The notes beneath the pieces are model-generated. The model did not search any database. It was not told where the DNA came from and was given only the letters and a program-made list of their open reading frames with translations. A program made the position numbers and the translations under genes. Of a DNA stretch of 8,647 bases, positions 1 through 7,003 are shown piece by piece; position 1 is the stretch's first letter, and every line of letters starts with the position of its first letter. This DNA is from Burkholderiales bacterium (lineage in GTDB: Bacteria; Pseudomonadota; Gammaproteobacteria; Burkholderiales; SG8-39): assembly GCA_016649475.1 (NCBI GenBank), contig JAENXP010000066.1, forward strand, positions 1-8,647, read 5' to 3'.

Positions 1-2
1 AC

Positions 3-3000
3 GGCGTCGGTGCCGTCGAAGCCCTGCAGCGCGTCCTTTGCGCCGGCATCCGCCCCACCCGCACCCGAGCCGCCGCAAATGGTCTCGTAATACTGGTAAT
101 CCGCGTTGCCGAAAGTAAAGTTGTTCATCGTGCCCTGGGAGGCGCCCATCACGCCCAGGGCGCCATAGAGGGTGTCGGTGATGCATTGCGAGGTCTCGAC
201 ATTGCCAGCGACGACCGCTGCCGGATAGCGCGGCCGCAGCATGCTGCCCTCCGGAATGATCACATTGAGCGGCTTCAGGCAGCCGGCATTGAGCGGAATG
301 TCGTCATCGACCAGCGTGCGGAACACGTAAAGTACCGCGGCCATGCAGACCGCCGCAGGCGCGTTGAAATTATTCGGCAGCTGCGCCGAGGTGCCGCTGA
401 AATCGATGGTGGCGCTGCGCGCGGCGTGGTCGATGCTGATCCTGACGCGGATCACCGCGCCCGAGTCCATCTCGTAGCTGAACTCGCCCGGCTTGAGCAC
501 GTCGATCACCCGGCGCACCGCTTCTTCGGCGTTGTCCTGTACGTGCCGCATATAGGCGTGCACCACGTCCAGACCGAAGTGCTCGACCATGCGGCGAAGC
601 TCCTGCACGCCCTTCTCGTTGGCCGCGATCATGGCGCGCAGGTCGGCAAGATTCTGCTCGACGTTGCGCGCCGGGTATTTGCCCGAACCGAGGAGCGCGA
701 CGGTTTCCGACTCGCGCAGGCGTCCTTGGTCGACCAGGAGGAAGTTGTCGATGAGCACGCCTTCCTCTTCCACCACCTTGCTGTCGGGCGGCATCGAACC
801 GGGGGTGATGCCGCCGACGTCGGCATGGTGGCCGCGCGAACCGACGTAGAACAAAATATTCCTGCCGGCGTCATCGAACACCGGCGTGATCACCGTGATG
901 TCGGGCAGGTGCGTACCGCCGTTGTAGGGCGCGTTGAGCATGTAGATGTTGCCCGGTGAGATCCTGCCCGCGTTCTCGCGCATCACCGTTTTGATCGATT
1001 CGCCCATCGAGCCCAGATGCACCGGCAGGTGCGGCGCATTTGCGATCAACTGGCCTTCGGCATCAAAGAGCGCGCAGGAAAAATCCAGCCGCTCCTTGAT
1101 GTTGACCGAGTAGGCCGTGGCTTCCAGGCGCAGGCCCATCTGTTCCGCGATCGACATGTAGAGATTGTTGAACACCTCCAGCATGACCGGATCCACGTTG
1201 GTGCCGATGGCGACGCGCGCGGGGCGCGCCTCGACACGCGCGAGCACCAGGTGGTCGAGCGCTGTCACCTCTGCCTGCCAGCCAGGCTCGACCACGGTGG
1301 TGGCATTGGCCTCGGCGATGATCGCCGGCCCTCTGATCTTGTCGCCCGGCCGCAGCGCGTCGCGCAGGAATACCGGCGTGCGGTGCGACCTGCCGCCGCT
1401 GTGCATGTCCACCGTATCGGCGGCTTGCAGCGCCGAGTTGCGCGGGCGCGCCGCCGGCGCGGCTTCTGCGGGTGCATCGGACGCGCCGATGGCCTCGATC
1501 GAAACGGCTTCAGCCAGCAGCGCGCGATTGGGCATGAGAAAGGAGTAGCGCTTGCGATAGGCGGTTTCGAACTGTTCCACCATATCGGCCACCGAGCCGA
1601 ACTCTACGATCAGCGCGGAATCGGTGCCGTCGTATCTAAGGTGCACGCGCTGCACCACACGCACCCGATCGGCCGGCACGCCCTGGCCGAGCACCTCGTC
1701 GCGCGCCGGACGCGACAGCTGATTCAAGCTGTCTTCGAGCAGTTTCCAGTTGTCCTGCGTCAGCGCCACCTCCACCGCCTGCTCGCGCATGGCGGTGATG
1801 TCGGCCAGACCCATGCCATAGGCCGAGAGCACGCCCGCGAGCGGATGGATGAACACTCGCGTCATGCCCAGCGCATCGGCCACCAGGCAGGCGTGCTGGC
1901 CGGCTGCGCCACCGAAGCAGCACAGCGTGTATTCGGTCACGTCATGGCCGCGCTGCACCGAAATCTGCTTGATCGCGTTGGCCATGTTGCCCACCGCGAT
2001 GTCGACGTAACCCTCGGCCACCTGTTCCGGCGTGCGCGCGTCGCCCGTGGCTTCCCGGATTTCACGCGCGAGATCGGCGAACTTGCGCCGCACTATGGCG
2101 GCGTCGAGCGGTTCGTCGCCGTCGTGTCCGAACACCGACGGAAAAAACTTCGGCTGGATTTTGCCCAGCATGACGTTGCAGTCGGTTACCGCCAGCGGCC
2201 CGTTCTTGCGATAGGACGCAGGGCCCGGATTGGCTGCGGCCGAATCCGGGCCGGCGCGGTAGCGCGCCCCGTCGAAATGCAGGATGGAGCCTCCGCCCGC
2301 CGCCACCGTGTGTATGCTCATCATCGGCGCGCGCATGCGCACGCCCGCTACCTGGGTTTCGAAGGCGCGTTCGAATTCTCCGGCATAGTGCGATACGTCG
2401 GTCGAAGTTCCGCCCATATCGAAGCCGATGATCTTGTCGAATCCGGCAAATTGCGAGGTGCGCACGGCGCCGACAATGCCCCCCGCCGGCCCCGAGAGGA
2501 TCGAGTCCTTGCCCTGGAACTGGCGTGCGTCAGTGAGGCCGCCATTGGATTGCATGAACATCAGGTGCACGCCCTGCAGCTCGGAGGCGACCTGCTCGAC
2601 GTAGCGCCGCAGTATCGGCGACAGGTAGGCGTCGACCACCGTGGTGTCGCCGCGGCTGACGAGTTTCATCATCGGACTCACCTCGTGCGATACCGACACC
2701 TGCCCATAGCCGATGGCGCGCGCCATCGCCGCCAGCTGTTTCTCGTGCTCCTGGTAACGGTAGCCGTGCATGCACACGATCGCAATCGAGCGATAGCCCT
2801 CGTCATAGGCAGCCTGCAGCTCGCGCCGCGCCTCCTCGACATCCAGCGGGGTCAGCAGCTCTCCGTGGGCACCGACGCGCTCGTCGATTTCGACCACCTT
2901 GCTGTAGAGCAGCTCGGGCAGGACGATGTGGCGCGAGAAAATCTTCGGCCGGTTCTGGTAGGCGATCCGCAGCGCGTCGCGAAAGCCCCGCGTAATGAAC

Positions 3001-3269
3001 AGCACCGTGCGCTCGCCCTTGCGCTCCAGCAGCGCATTGGTGGCGACCGTGGTGCCCATTTTCACCACCTCGATCTTCTCCCCCGGAATGGGGGCGCCGT
3101 CGGCGACGCCGAGCAGGTGGCGAATGCCGGCGAGCGCAGCGTCGTGGTAATGCTCCGGATTCTCCGACAGCAGCTTGTGCGTGAGCACGGCGCCGTCGGG
3201 GCGGCGCGCGACGATGTCGGTGAACGTGCCGCCGCGGTCGATCCAGAATTGCCAGCGTTTTTTGGTCAT
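3..3269 (-). CDS. oplAH: ATP-dependent 5-oxoprolinase, fused HyuA-HyuB (OPLAH family), C-terminus cut by window edge
   Basis: This enzyme hydrolyses 5-oxo-L-proline to L-glutamate using ATP, in the cytoplasm. I translated the minus strand from ATG at 3269 to the left edge and found an open frame of 1089 codons with no stop. The protein starts [18 protein letters not shown], with the nucleotide-binding GGTFTD at residues 13-18. [10 protein letters not shown] follows at 259-268 and the second phosphate-binding motif MGGTSTD at 285-291, all in the HyuA-like half. The HyuB-like half begins near residue 690 ([17 protein letters not shown] from 696) and reaches the glycine-rich [10 protein letters not shown] segment near the edge. 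Family members are about 1200 residues or more, so roughly 100-150 are missing beyond the window. The start is set by the conserved N-terminus; a GGA about 9 nt upstream is a weak ribosome site. The fused layout and N-terminus favour 5-oxoprolinase over N-methylhydantoinase or acetone carboxylase, which usually have separate subunits. It is divergent from the DUF1445 gene. Confidence 0.93.
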   Translation of the reverse strand, partial: MTKKRWQFWIDRGGTFTDIVARRPDGAVLTHKLLSENPEHYHDAALAGIRHLLGVADGAPIPGEKIEVVKMGTTVATNALLERKGERTVLFITRGFRDALRIAYQNRPKIFSRHIVLPELLYSKVVEIDERVGAHGELLTPLDVEEARRELQAAYDEGYRSIAIVCMHGYRYQEHEKQLAAMARAIGYGQVSVSHEVSPMMKLVSRGDTTVVDAYLSPILRRYVEQVASELQGVHLMFMQSNGGLTDARQFQGKDSILSGPAGGIVGAVRTSQFAGFDKIIGFDMGGTSTDVSHYAGEFERAFETQVAGVRMRAPMMSIHTVAAGGGSILHFDGARYRAGPDSAAANPGPASYRKNGPLAVTDCNVMLGKIQPKFFPSVFGHDGDEPLDAAIVRRKFADLAREIREATGDARTPEQVAEGYVDIAVGNMANAIKQISVQRGHDVTEYTLCCFGGAAGQHACLVADALGMTRVFIHPLAGVLSAYGMGLADITAMREQAVEVALTQDNWKLLEDSLNQLSRPARDEVLGQGVPADRVRVVQRVHLRYDGTDSALIVEFGSVADMVEQFETAYRKRYSFLMPNRALLAEAVSIEAIGASDAPAEAAPAARPRNSALQAADTVDMHSGGRSHRTPVFLRDALRPGDKIRGPAIIAEANATTVVEPGWQAEVTALDHLVLARVEARPARVAIGTNVDPVMLEVFNNLYMSIAEQMGLRLEATAYSVNIKERLDFSCALFDAEGQLIANAPHLPVHLGSMGESIKTVMRENAGRISPGNIYMLNAPYNGGTHLPDITVITPVFDDAGRNILFYVGSRGHHADVGGITPGSMPPDSKVVEEEGVLIDNFLLVDQGRLRESETVALLGSGKYPARNVEQNLADLRAMIAANEKGVQELRRMVEHFGLDVVHAYMRHVQDNAEEAVRRVIDVLKPGEFSYEMDSGAVIRVRISIDHAARSATIDFSGTSAQLPNNFNAPAAVCMAAVLYVFRTLVDDDIPLNAGCLKPLNVIIPEGSMLRPRYPAAVVAGNVETSQCITDTLYGALGVMGASQGTMNNFTFGNADYQYYETICGGSGAGGADAGAKDALQGFDGTDA

Positions 3270-3323
3270 CTTATTTTTCCGGAGCGGGCGCTGATCAGAC
3301 CGATGCACGCGTCCACGGGCTTC

Positions 3324-3332
3324 TGCTAGGAT
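3324..3332 (+). promoter_or_regulatory. Candidate extended -10 promoter element for the plus-strand operon
   Basis: The sequence TGCTAGGAT has the TGn extension and matches four of six bases of TATAAT. A start near 3339 would give a leader of about 20 nt before the ATG at 3360. The -35 region 17 bp upstream (TGCACG) is poor. It is weaker than the opposing element and would overlap it in polymerase footprint. Confidence 0.22.
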
Positions 3333-3338
3333 GCGGAA

Positions 3339-3347
3339 ATCATATCA
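3339..3347 (-). promoter_or_regulatory. Candidate extended -10 promoter element for oplAH
   Basis: Read on the minus strand this is TGATATGAT, which fits the extended -10 form TGnTATAAT with one mismatch. Transcription would begin near 3332 and leave a leader of about 60 nt before the ATG at 3269. The -35 position, inside the first codons of the divergent gene, is a poor match; extended -10 promoters often tolerate that. Called by eye only. Confidence 0.35.
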
Positions 3348-3359
3348 CGCGCGATTACG

Positions 3360-4157
3360 ATGAATCACACTGAACCCACTGTTATCGAAGCGCAGGCCAT
3401 CAGGCAGCGCATACGCCGCGGCGAGCTCACCGGCCACACTTCGGGTCTGGCTGCCGGCTGCGTGCAGGGCAATGTCGTCATCCTGCCCGCCGGCCTGGCA
3501 TCGGACTTCCTGCGTTTCCGCCAGGCCAATCCCAAGCCCTGCCCGCTGCTGGCCGTATCCGAGCCCGGCAATCCGGCGCTGCCGACGCTGGGCGCGGACA
3601 TAGACATGAGAAGCGACGTGCCGCGCTACCGCGTATTCAGGAACGGCGCCATGGTCGAGGAGCCCACCGATATCAGCCATCTGTGGCGCGACGACCTGGT
3701 GAGCTTCGTCATCGGTTGCTCCTTCTCCTTCGAATGGGCGCTGCTCGAGGACGGGCTGCGCCTGCGGCATCAGGACCAGGGCGTCAACGTGCCGATGTAC
3801 CGCACCAGCATCCCGACCGTGAGCGCCGGACGCTTTCGCGGCCCGCTGGTGGTGTCGATGCGGCCCTACCGCCCGGCCGACGCCATCCGCGCGATCCAGA
3901 TCACTTCGCGTTTCCCCGGCGTGCACGGCGCGCCGGTGCATCTGGGCAAACCGGAGCTGATAGGCATCGGCGACCTCGCGCAGCCTGATTGGGGCGATGC
4001 AGTGGAGGTGCAGGCGGACGAATTGCCCGTGTTCTGGGCCTGCGGCGTGACGCCCCAGGCGGTGATCGCCGAGGTCAAACCGGATTTCTGCATCACCCAC
4101 GCCCCGGGATCCATGCTGATCACCGACTTGAACAACAGCCGGCTCGCCGTTCTTTAG
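3360..4157 (+). CDS. YcsI/DUF1445 family protein (UPF0317 putative hydro-lyase; D-glutamate cyclase-like)
   Basis: At 265 residues this matches the usual length of bacterial UPF0317 proteins. The family hallmarks are all present: VQGNVVILP (35-43), DFLRF and ANPKPCPLL (49-64), [11 protein letters not shown] (86-96), [18 protein letters not shown] (108-125), VPMYRT (144-149), [13 protein letters not shown] (184-196), [11 protein letters not shown] (223-233) and [14 protein letters not shown] (243-256). No signal peptide or membrane segment is seen, so it is likely cytoplasmic. The related mammalian mitochondrial enzyme interconverts D-glutamate and 5-oxo-D-proline, but carries an extra C-terminal domain absent here, so that activity cannot simply be transferred. 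In Bacillus subtilis, ycsI lies with the PxpABC 5-oxoprolinase genes; here the partner is the OPLAH type, encoded divergently. ATG is chosen because the conserved region begins soon after it; no strong ribosome site precedes it. The next gene follows after 15 bp. The family call is firm and the reaction is not. Confidence 0.92.
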   Translation: MNHTEPTVIEAQAIRQRIRRGELTGHTSGLAAGCVQGNVVILPAGLASDFLRFRQANPKPCPLLAVSEPGNPALPTLGADIDMRSDVPRYRVFRNGAMVEEPTDISHLWRDDLVSFVIGCSFSFEWALLEDGLRLRHQDQGVNVPMYRTSIPTVSAGRFRGPLVVSMRPYRPADAIRAIQITSRFPGVHGAPVHLGKPELIGIGDLAQPDWGDAVEVQADELPVFWACGVTPQAVIAEVKPDFCITHAPGSMLITDLNNSRLAVL

Positions 4158-4172
4158 CCATACGCTCGTCCA

Positions 4173-5282
4173 GTGGCAGAGAGCGTAGATTGCGTCGTCA
4201 TCGGCGCGGGTGTAGTGGGCCTGGCTTGCGCTAGATCGCTGGCGCTGGCCGGGCGCGAAGTCATCGTACTCGAAGCAGCGGGCGCGATCGGCACCGAAAC
4301 CAGTTCGCGCAACAGCGAAGTCATCCACGCCGGCATTTACTATCCGCCCGGTTCGGTGAAAGCCGCGTCCTGCGTGAACGGCAAAGAGCTTCTGTACCGT
4401 TACTGCGAGGCGCGCGGGGTCGCCCACCGCCGCTGCGGCAAATTGATCGTCGCCACGGCGGCGGAGCAGGTGGCGACTTTGCACAGGATCCAGGCGCAGG
4501 CCGCGGCCAATGGGGTCCACGATTTGCGCCTGTTGACGGCCGCTGAAGCGAAGGCGATGGAACCCGAGCTGCGCTGCGTGGCCGCGCTGCACTCGCCTTC
4601 CACCGGGATCATCGACAGCCATGGCCTGATGCTCGCGTATCAGGGAGAGGCCGAGGACCACGGCGCCATGCTCGCGTTCGAAAGTCCGGTGACGGGTGGC
4701 GAGATCGGATCCGACGGAATTGCGCTCGATGTCGGCGGCGCGGAGCCGATGCGGATTTTGGCGCGCACGGTGATCAACAGCGCCGGGCTCATGGCGCAGC
4801 GCGTCGCTGCCGCCTTGCGCGGATTTCCACAGGGCAAGGTTCCGCCCTGCCATTACGCCAAAGGCAATTACTACGCCCTTGCCGGCCGCTCGCCGTTTAC
4901 CCGCCTGATTTACCCGGTGCCCGAGGCGGCCGGCCTGGGCGTGCACCTGACGCTGGATCTGGGCGGGCAGGCGCGTTTCGGTCCGGACGTGGAATGGATC
5001 TCCAAAATAGACTACGATGTCGACTTGCGCCGCGCAGACGGCTTTTACCGGGCGATACGCGATTACTGGCCGGGCCTTAGAGATGGACAACTGGCGCCGG
5101 GCTATGCCGGCATACGGCCCAAGTTGGGCGGCTCCGACCAGGCGGCCAGCGATTTCGTGGTCCAGGGGCCGGATGACCACGGGGTAACCGGTCTGATCAA
5201 CCTGTTCGGGATCGAATCGCCGGGGCTGACCGCATCACTGGCGCTTGCTGAGCATGTTGCCCGGATTGCCTGCCGCACCTGA
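4173..5282 (+). CDS. FAD-dependent oxidoreductase, L-2-hydroxyglutarate oxidase-like (DAO superfamily)
   Basis: This 369-residue flavoprotein opens with a Rossmann FAD site, [11 protein letters not shown] (G11, G13, G16), ending at the ribose-binding glutamate of VIVLE (E34). It continues with [18 protein letters not shown] (44-61), a signature of the L-2-hydroxyglutarate oxidase/dehydrogenase group. The C-terminal FAD-domain segments are GYAGIRPKL (310-318) and [18 protein letters not shown] (343-360). Characterised members oxidise L-2-hydroxyglutarate to 2-oxoglutarate and pass electrons to oxygen or the quinone pool. This one is shorter than E. coli LhgO (about 420 residues), so a different 2-hydroxy acid or an amino acid is possible. 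GTG at 4173 is the first usable start: the same frame is closed by the TAG ending the DUF1445 gene, five codons upstream. No Shine-Dalgarno sequence precedes the GTG, which suggests translational coupling to the gene before it. Family call good, substrate uncertain. Confidence 0.85.
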   Translation: MAESVDCVVIGAGVVGLACARSLALAGREVIVLEAAGAIGTETSSRNSEVIHAGIYYPPGSVKAASCVNGKELLYRYCEARGVAHRRCGKLIVATAAEQVATLHRIQAQAAANGVHDLRLLTAAEAKAMEPELRCVAALHSPSTGIIDSHGLMLAYQGEAEDHGAMLAFESPVTGGEIGSDGIALDVGGAEPMRILARTVINSAGLMAQRVAAALRGFPQGKVPPCHYAKGNYYALAGRSPFTRLIYPVPEAAGLGVHLTLDLGGQARFGPDVEWISKIDYDVDLRRADGFYRAIRDYWPGLRDGQLAPGYAGIRPKLGGSDQAASDFVVQGPDDHGVTGLINLFGIESPGLTASLALAEHVARIACRT

Positions 5283-5286
5283 AGTC

Positions 5287-5317
5287 GAATCAGATCCTGA
5301 AACGAATCATCTGAAAC
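5287..5317 (+). repeat. Imperfect adjacent direct repeat upstream of dctP
   Basis: Two back-to-back copies share GAATCA and CTGAAAC: the first at 5287-5303 (17 bp), the second at 5304-5317 (14 bp, three bases shorter). The block also contains the inverted pair TCAGAT (5290-5295) and ATCTGA (5309-5314). It lies in the 60-bp gap between the oxidoreductase and dctP, just ahead of the ribosome site. It could be an operator or a small leader structure; no promoter boxes are clear. Confidence 0.4.
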
Positions 5318-5330
5318 GCAACATCAACAG

Positions 5331-5335
5331 AGGAG
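5331..5335 (+). promoter_or_regulatory. Strong ribosome binding site for dctP
   Basis: AGGAG lies 7 nt ahead of the ATG at 5343, within a purine-rich stretch. It is the best Shine-Dalgarno match in the window and contrasts with the weak sites of the neighbouring genes. This fits the usual need for an excess of the periplasmic binding protein over the membrane subunits. Confidence 0.8.
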
Positions 5336-5342
5336 AGCAAGC

Positions 5343-6311
5343 ATGAAATTGACACAATCGCTGTTCGCCGCGCTCATTGCGGGGGTCGCCTTCGGCACCG
5401 CCCAGGCGCAAACCAAGTGGGACATGCCTACACCCTATGCCGACGCCAACTTCCATACCAAGAACGTGGTTCAGTTCGCGAACGATGTCAAGGCAGCCAG
5501 CGGCGGCAAGCTGGAGATCGTGGTCCACAGCAACGCTTCACTGATCAAGCACCCGGAAATCAAGCGCGCGGTGCAGACCGGGCAGGTCAACATCGGCCAG
5601 ATACTGATTTCGGTCCTGGCCAACGAGGATCCCATATTCGCGTTCGACTCAAACCCGTTCCTCGCGCCGAATTACGCCCAGGCGAAAAAGCTGCTGCGCG
5701 TCGCCCGCCCCTTCGTCGAAAAGCGCCTGGAAGCACAAGGCATCAAAGTGCTGTTTGCGGTTCCCTGGCCGCCGCAGGGCCTCTACACCAAGACGCCGCT
5801 CAATTCCACCGATGATCTGAAGGGCGTGAAGTTCCGCACCTACAGTCCGGTCACCTCCGATTTTGCCAAACGCATGGGAGCCATCCCGACCACGGTGCAG
5901 GTCCCGGAAATCCCGCAGGCCTTCCTCACCGGACTGGTTGACGCGATGATCACCTCCGGCGCCACCGGCGTGAATACCCAGGCCTGGGATTACCTCAAGT
6001 ACTACACCGACACCGAAGCTTTCCTGCCGTTCAACATTGTCTTCGTCAACAAGGCGGGATTCGCGAAGCTCGACAAGGGTCTGCAAAAGCAGATTATGAA
6101 AGCAGCGGCCGAGGCTGAGAAACAAGGCTGGGCCACCAGCGAAGCCGAGAATGAGGGCTACAAGAAGACCATGGCGAGCCACGGCATAACGGTGCAAAAG
6201 CCCAGCGAGAAACTGTCGGCCGAACTCAACGCAATCGGCAAGGCCATGGCGGAGGATTGGGCAACGAAAGCCGGGGCTGATGCGCAAGCCATACTCAAGA
6301 AGCTCAAGTAG
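5343..6311 (+). CDS. dctP: TRAP transporter periplasmic solute-binding protein, DctP family
   Basis: This 322-residue protein captures the substrate in the periplasm for the DctQM permease. A Sec signal peptide (K2, hydrophobic 7-19) ends at AQA, with cleavage predicted before Q23. The DctP core is evident. GVKFRTYSP (161-169) holds R165, at the position of the conserved arginine that binds the ligand carboxylate in TRAP receptors. PQAFLTGLVDAMITSG (191-206) and the NTQAWDYLKYY segment (211-221) are also typical. The ligand cannot be read with certainty. A DctP subfamily known from Bordetella pertussis (DctP6, DctP7) binds pyroglutamate, and the 5-oxoprolinase and DUF1445 genes alongside make that the leading hypothesis; a C4/C5 dicarboxylate or 2-hydroxy acid is the alternative. 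The start is fixed by the strong ribosome site and signal peptide. A stem-loop follows the stop codon. Confidence 0.93.
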   Translation: MKLTQSLFAALIAGVAFGTAQAQTKWDMPTPYADANFHTKNVVQFANDVKAASGGKLEIVVHSNASLIKHPEIKRAVQTGQVNIGQILISVLANEDPIFAFDSNPFLAPNYAQAKKLLRVARPFVEKRLEAQGIKVLFAVPWPPQGLYTKTPLNSTDDLKGVKFRTYSPVTSDFAKRMGAIPTTVQVPEIPQAFLTGLVDAMITSGATGVNTQAWDYLKYYTDTEAFLPFNIVFVNKAGFAKLDKGLQKQIMKAAAEAEKQGWATSEAENEGYKKTMASHGITVQKPSEKLSAELNAIGKAMAEDWATKAGADAQAILKKLK

Positions 6312-6333
6312 CCAGGTTTGAGCGGGAGCCGCC

Positions 6334-6362
6334 GGAGGAAGGGGCGCAGAGCCCCTTCCTCC
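6334..6362 (+). other. Stem-loop between dctP and dctQ (12-bp perfect stem, 5-nt loop)
   Basis: GGAGGAAGGGGC (6334-6345) and its exact reverse complement (6351-6362) enclose the loop GCAGA, starting 23 nt after the dctP stop. No run of T follows, so it does not look like a rho-independent terminator. Stem-loops here in TRAP operons can protect the 3' end of the upstream message or limit readthrough, giving more binding protein than permease. That role is inference for this locus; the structure is read directly. Confidence 0.8.
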
Positions 6363-6412
6363 CGGTCCAAGCTTTCGTTTCGGTTGAGTCGCCGTTCCTC
6401 CCGGCGAAGCGG

Positions 6413-6451
6413 ATGGTATCCGGCTGGACCTGACGCGATACCCGATACCAT
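6413..6451. repeat. 8-bp inverted repeat with tandem CGATACC copies upstream of dctQ
   Basis: ATGGTATC (6413-6420) and GATACCAT (6444-6451) form a perfect inverted repeat with a 23-nt spacer. A second CGATACC (6436-6442) sits directly before the right arm, giving two tandem copies. It ends about 20 nt before the dctQ ATG, in the 161-bp gap after dctP. It could be a second RNA hairpin or a regulator site; short repeats of this size can also arise by chance. Confidence 0.3.
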
Positions 6452-6472
6452 TGGGCACGACAGAGCGAGCAC

Positions 6473-7000
6473 ATGCGAAAATTCCTAGAACTGCTCTACA
6501 CCAGCTCCGGCGTTCTCGCCGGTGTTTTTTTGATTTTGATTGCAGTTTTGTCGCTGCTGCAGATCGGCGGCCGCGTGCTCGGCTTCGATGCCTATTCCTT
6601 CGACGACTTCGCCGGCTTTTGCATGGCCGCGTCTTCTTTTCTCGGACTGGCGCACACCTATCGCCGCAATGAGCATATCCGCGTGTCGATGCTGGTCGAC
6701 CGGCTCGGCATAGGCAAGCGACGGGTGCTGGAGGGCCTGTGCCTGACGGCAAGCACTTTGCTGATCGGCTACTTCGCATGGTTTGCCGGCGATACGGTGC
6801 TGACTTCCTACCAGATCAATGACGTGTCCCAGGGATTGGTGGCGGTGCCCTTGTGGCTGCCGCAAACCGGCATGGCGTTGGGTCTGGTCATTATGGCGAT
6901 CGCAATGCTGGACGATCTCATCATCGTTCTTGCGCGCGGCATCCCTTCGTACGTCGTCGCCGAGCAAAGCAAGAAAATTGCCATGTCGGAGAATATCTAG
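6473..7000 (+). CDS. dctQ: TRAP transporter small permease subunit, DctQ family
   Basis: This 175-residue inner-membrane protein is the small subunit that pairs with DctM. Four hydrophobic segments are visible at about 10-32, 42-62, 86-106 and 128-153, the standard DctQ topology. Family features include the acidic YSFDDFAGFCMA stretch (41-52), the loop HTYRRNEHIRVSMLVDRL (61-78) after the second helix, and VPLWLPQTGMALG (125-137) at the start of the fourth. The start has only a weak purine-rich site (GAGCGAG). The dctM ATG follows after TAG CAC, in the same reading frame. It lies 161 bp behind dctP, beyond a strong stem-loop, so its expression is probably lower than that of dctP. Confidence 0.92.
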   Translation: MRKFLELLYTSSGVLAGVFLILIAVLSLLQIGGRVLGFDAYSFDDFAGFCMAASSFLGLAHTYRRNEHIRVSMLVDRLGIGKRRVLEGLCLTASTLLIGYFAWFAGDTVLTSYQINDVSQGLVAVPLWLPQTGMALGLVIMAIAMLDDLIIVLARGIPSYVVAEQSKKIAMSENI

Positions 7001-7003
7001 CAC

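Larger units (their letters stand above)
3270..3359. promoter_or_regulatory. Divergent intergenic region between oplAH and the DUF1445 operon
   Basis: These 90 bp are the only place where promoters for both the minus-strand oxoprolinase and the plus-strand operon can lie without entering a coding region. The region holds two extended -10-like elements in opposite directions, listed separately, and a TGATCA palindrome at 3292-3297. No clear -35 box is visible for either strand. No regulator gene is next to it in the window. The arrangement suggests that the two transcripts respond to the same signal, which is inference. Confidence 0.6.

Noticed and set aside
1017..3329. 770-codon plus-strand open frame opposite the oxoprolinase gene
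   Set aside because: It lies antisense in codon register with a clearly conserved gene, is rich in His/Arg/Ala as expected from GC-rich antisense, and resembles no known family. The same applies to the frame at 186-959.
3331..3363. Ten-residue leader peptide ORF whose TGA overlaps the ATG of the DUF1445 gene
   Set aside because: It has no proper ribosome site, and the proposed plus-strand start would lie within it; most likely chance.
3345..5180. 611-codon minus-strand open frame spanning the DUF1445 and oxidoreductase genes
   Set aside because: It is an antisense shadow of two well-conserved genes that happen to share a frame; its composition is low in typical protein features.
6334..6362. 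Rho-independent terminator after dctP
   Set aside because: The stem is strong but no T-run follows it, and dctQM, part of the same transporter, lies downstream.
5649..6779. 376-codon minus-strand frame across the dctP-dctQ gap
   Set aside because: It covers the end of dctP, the gap and part of dctQ in antisense, with no recognisable motif or ribosome site.
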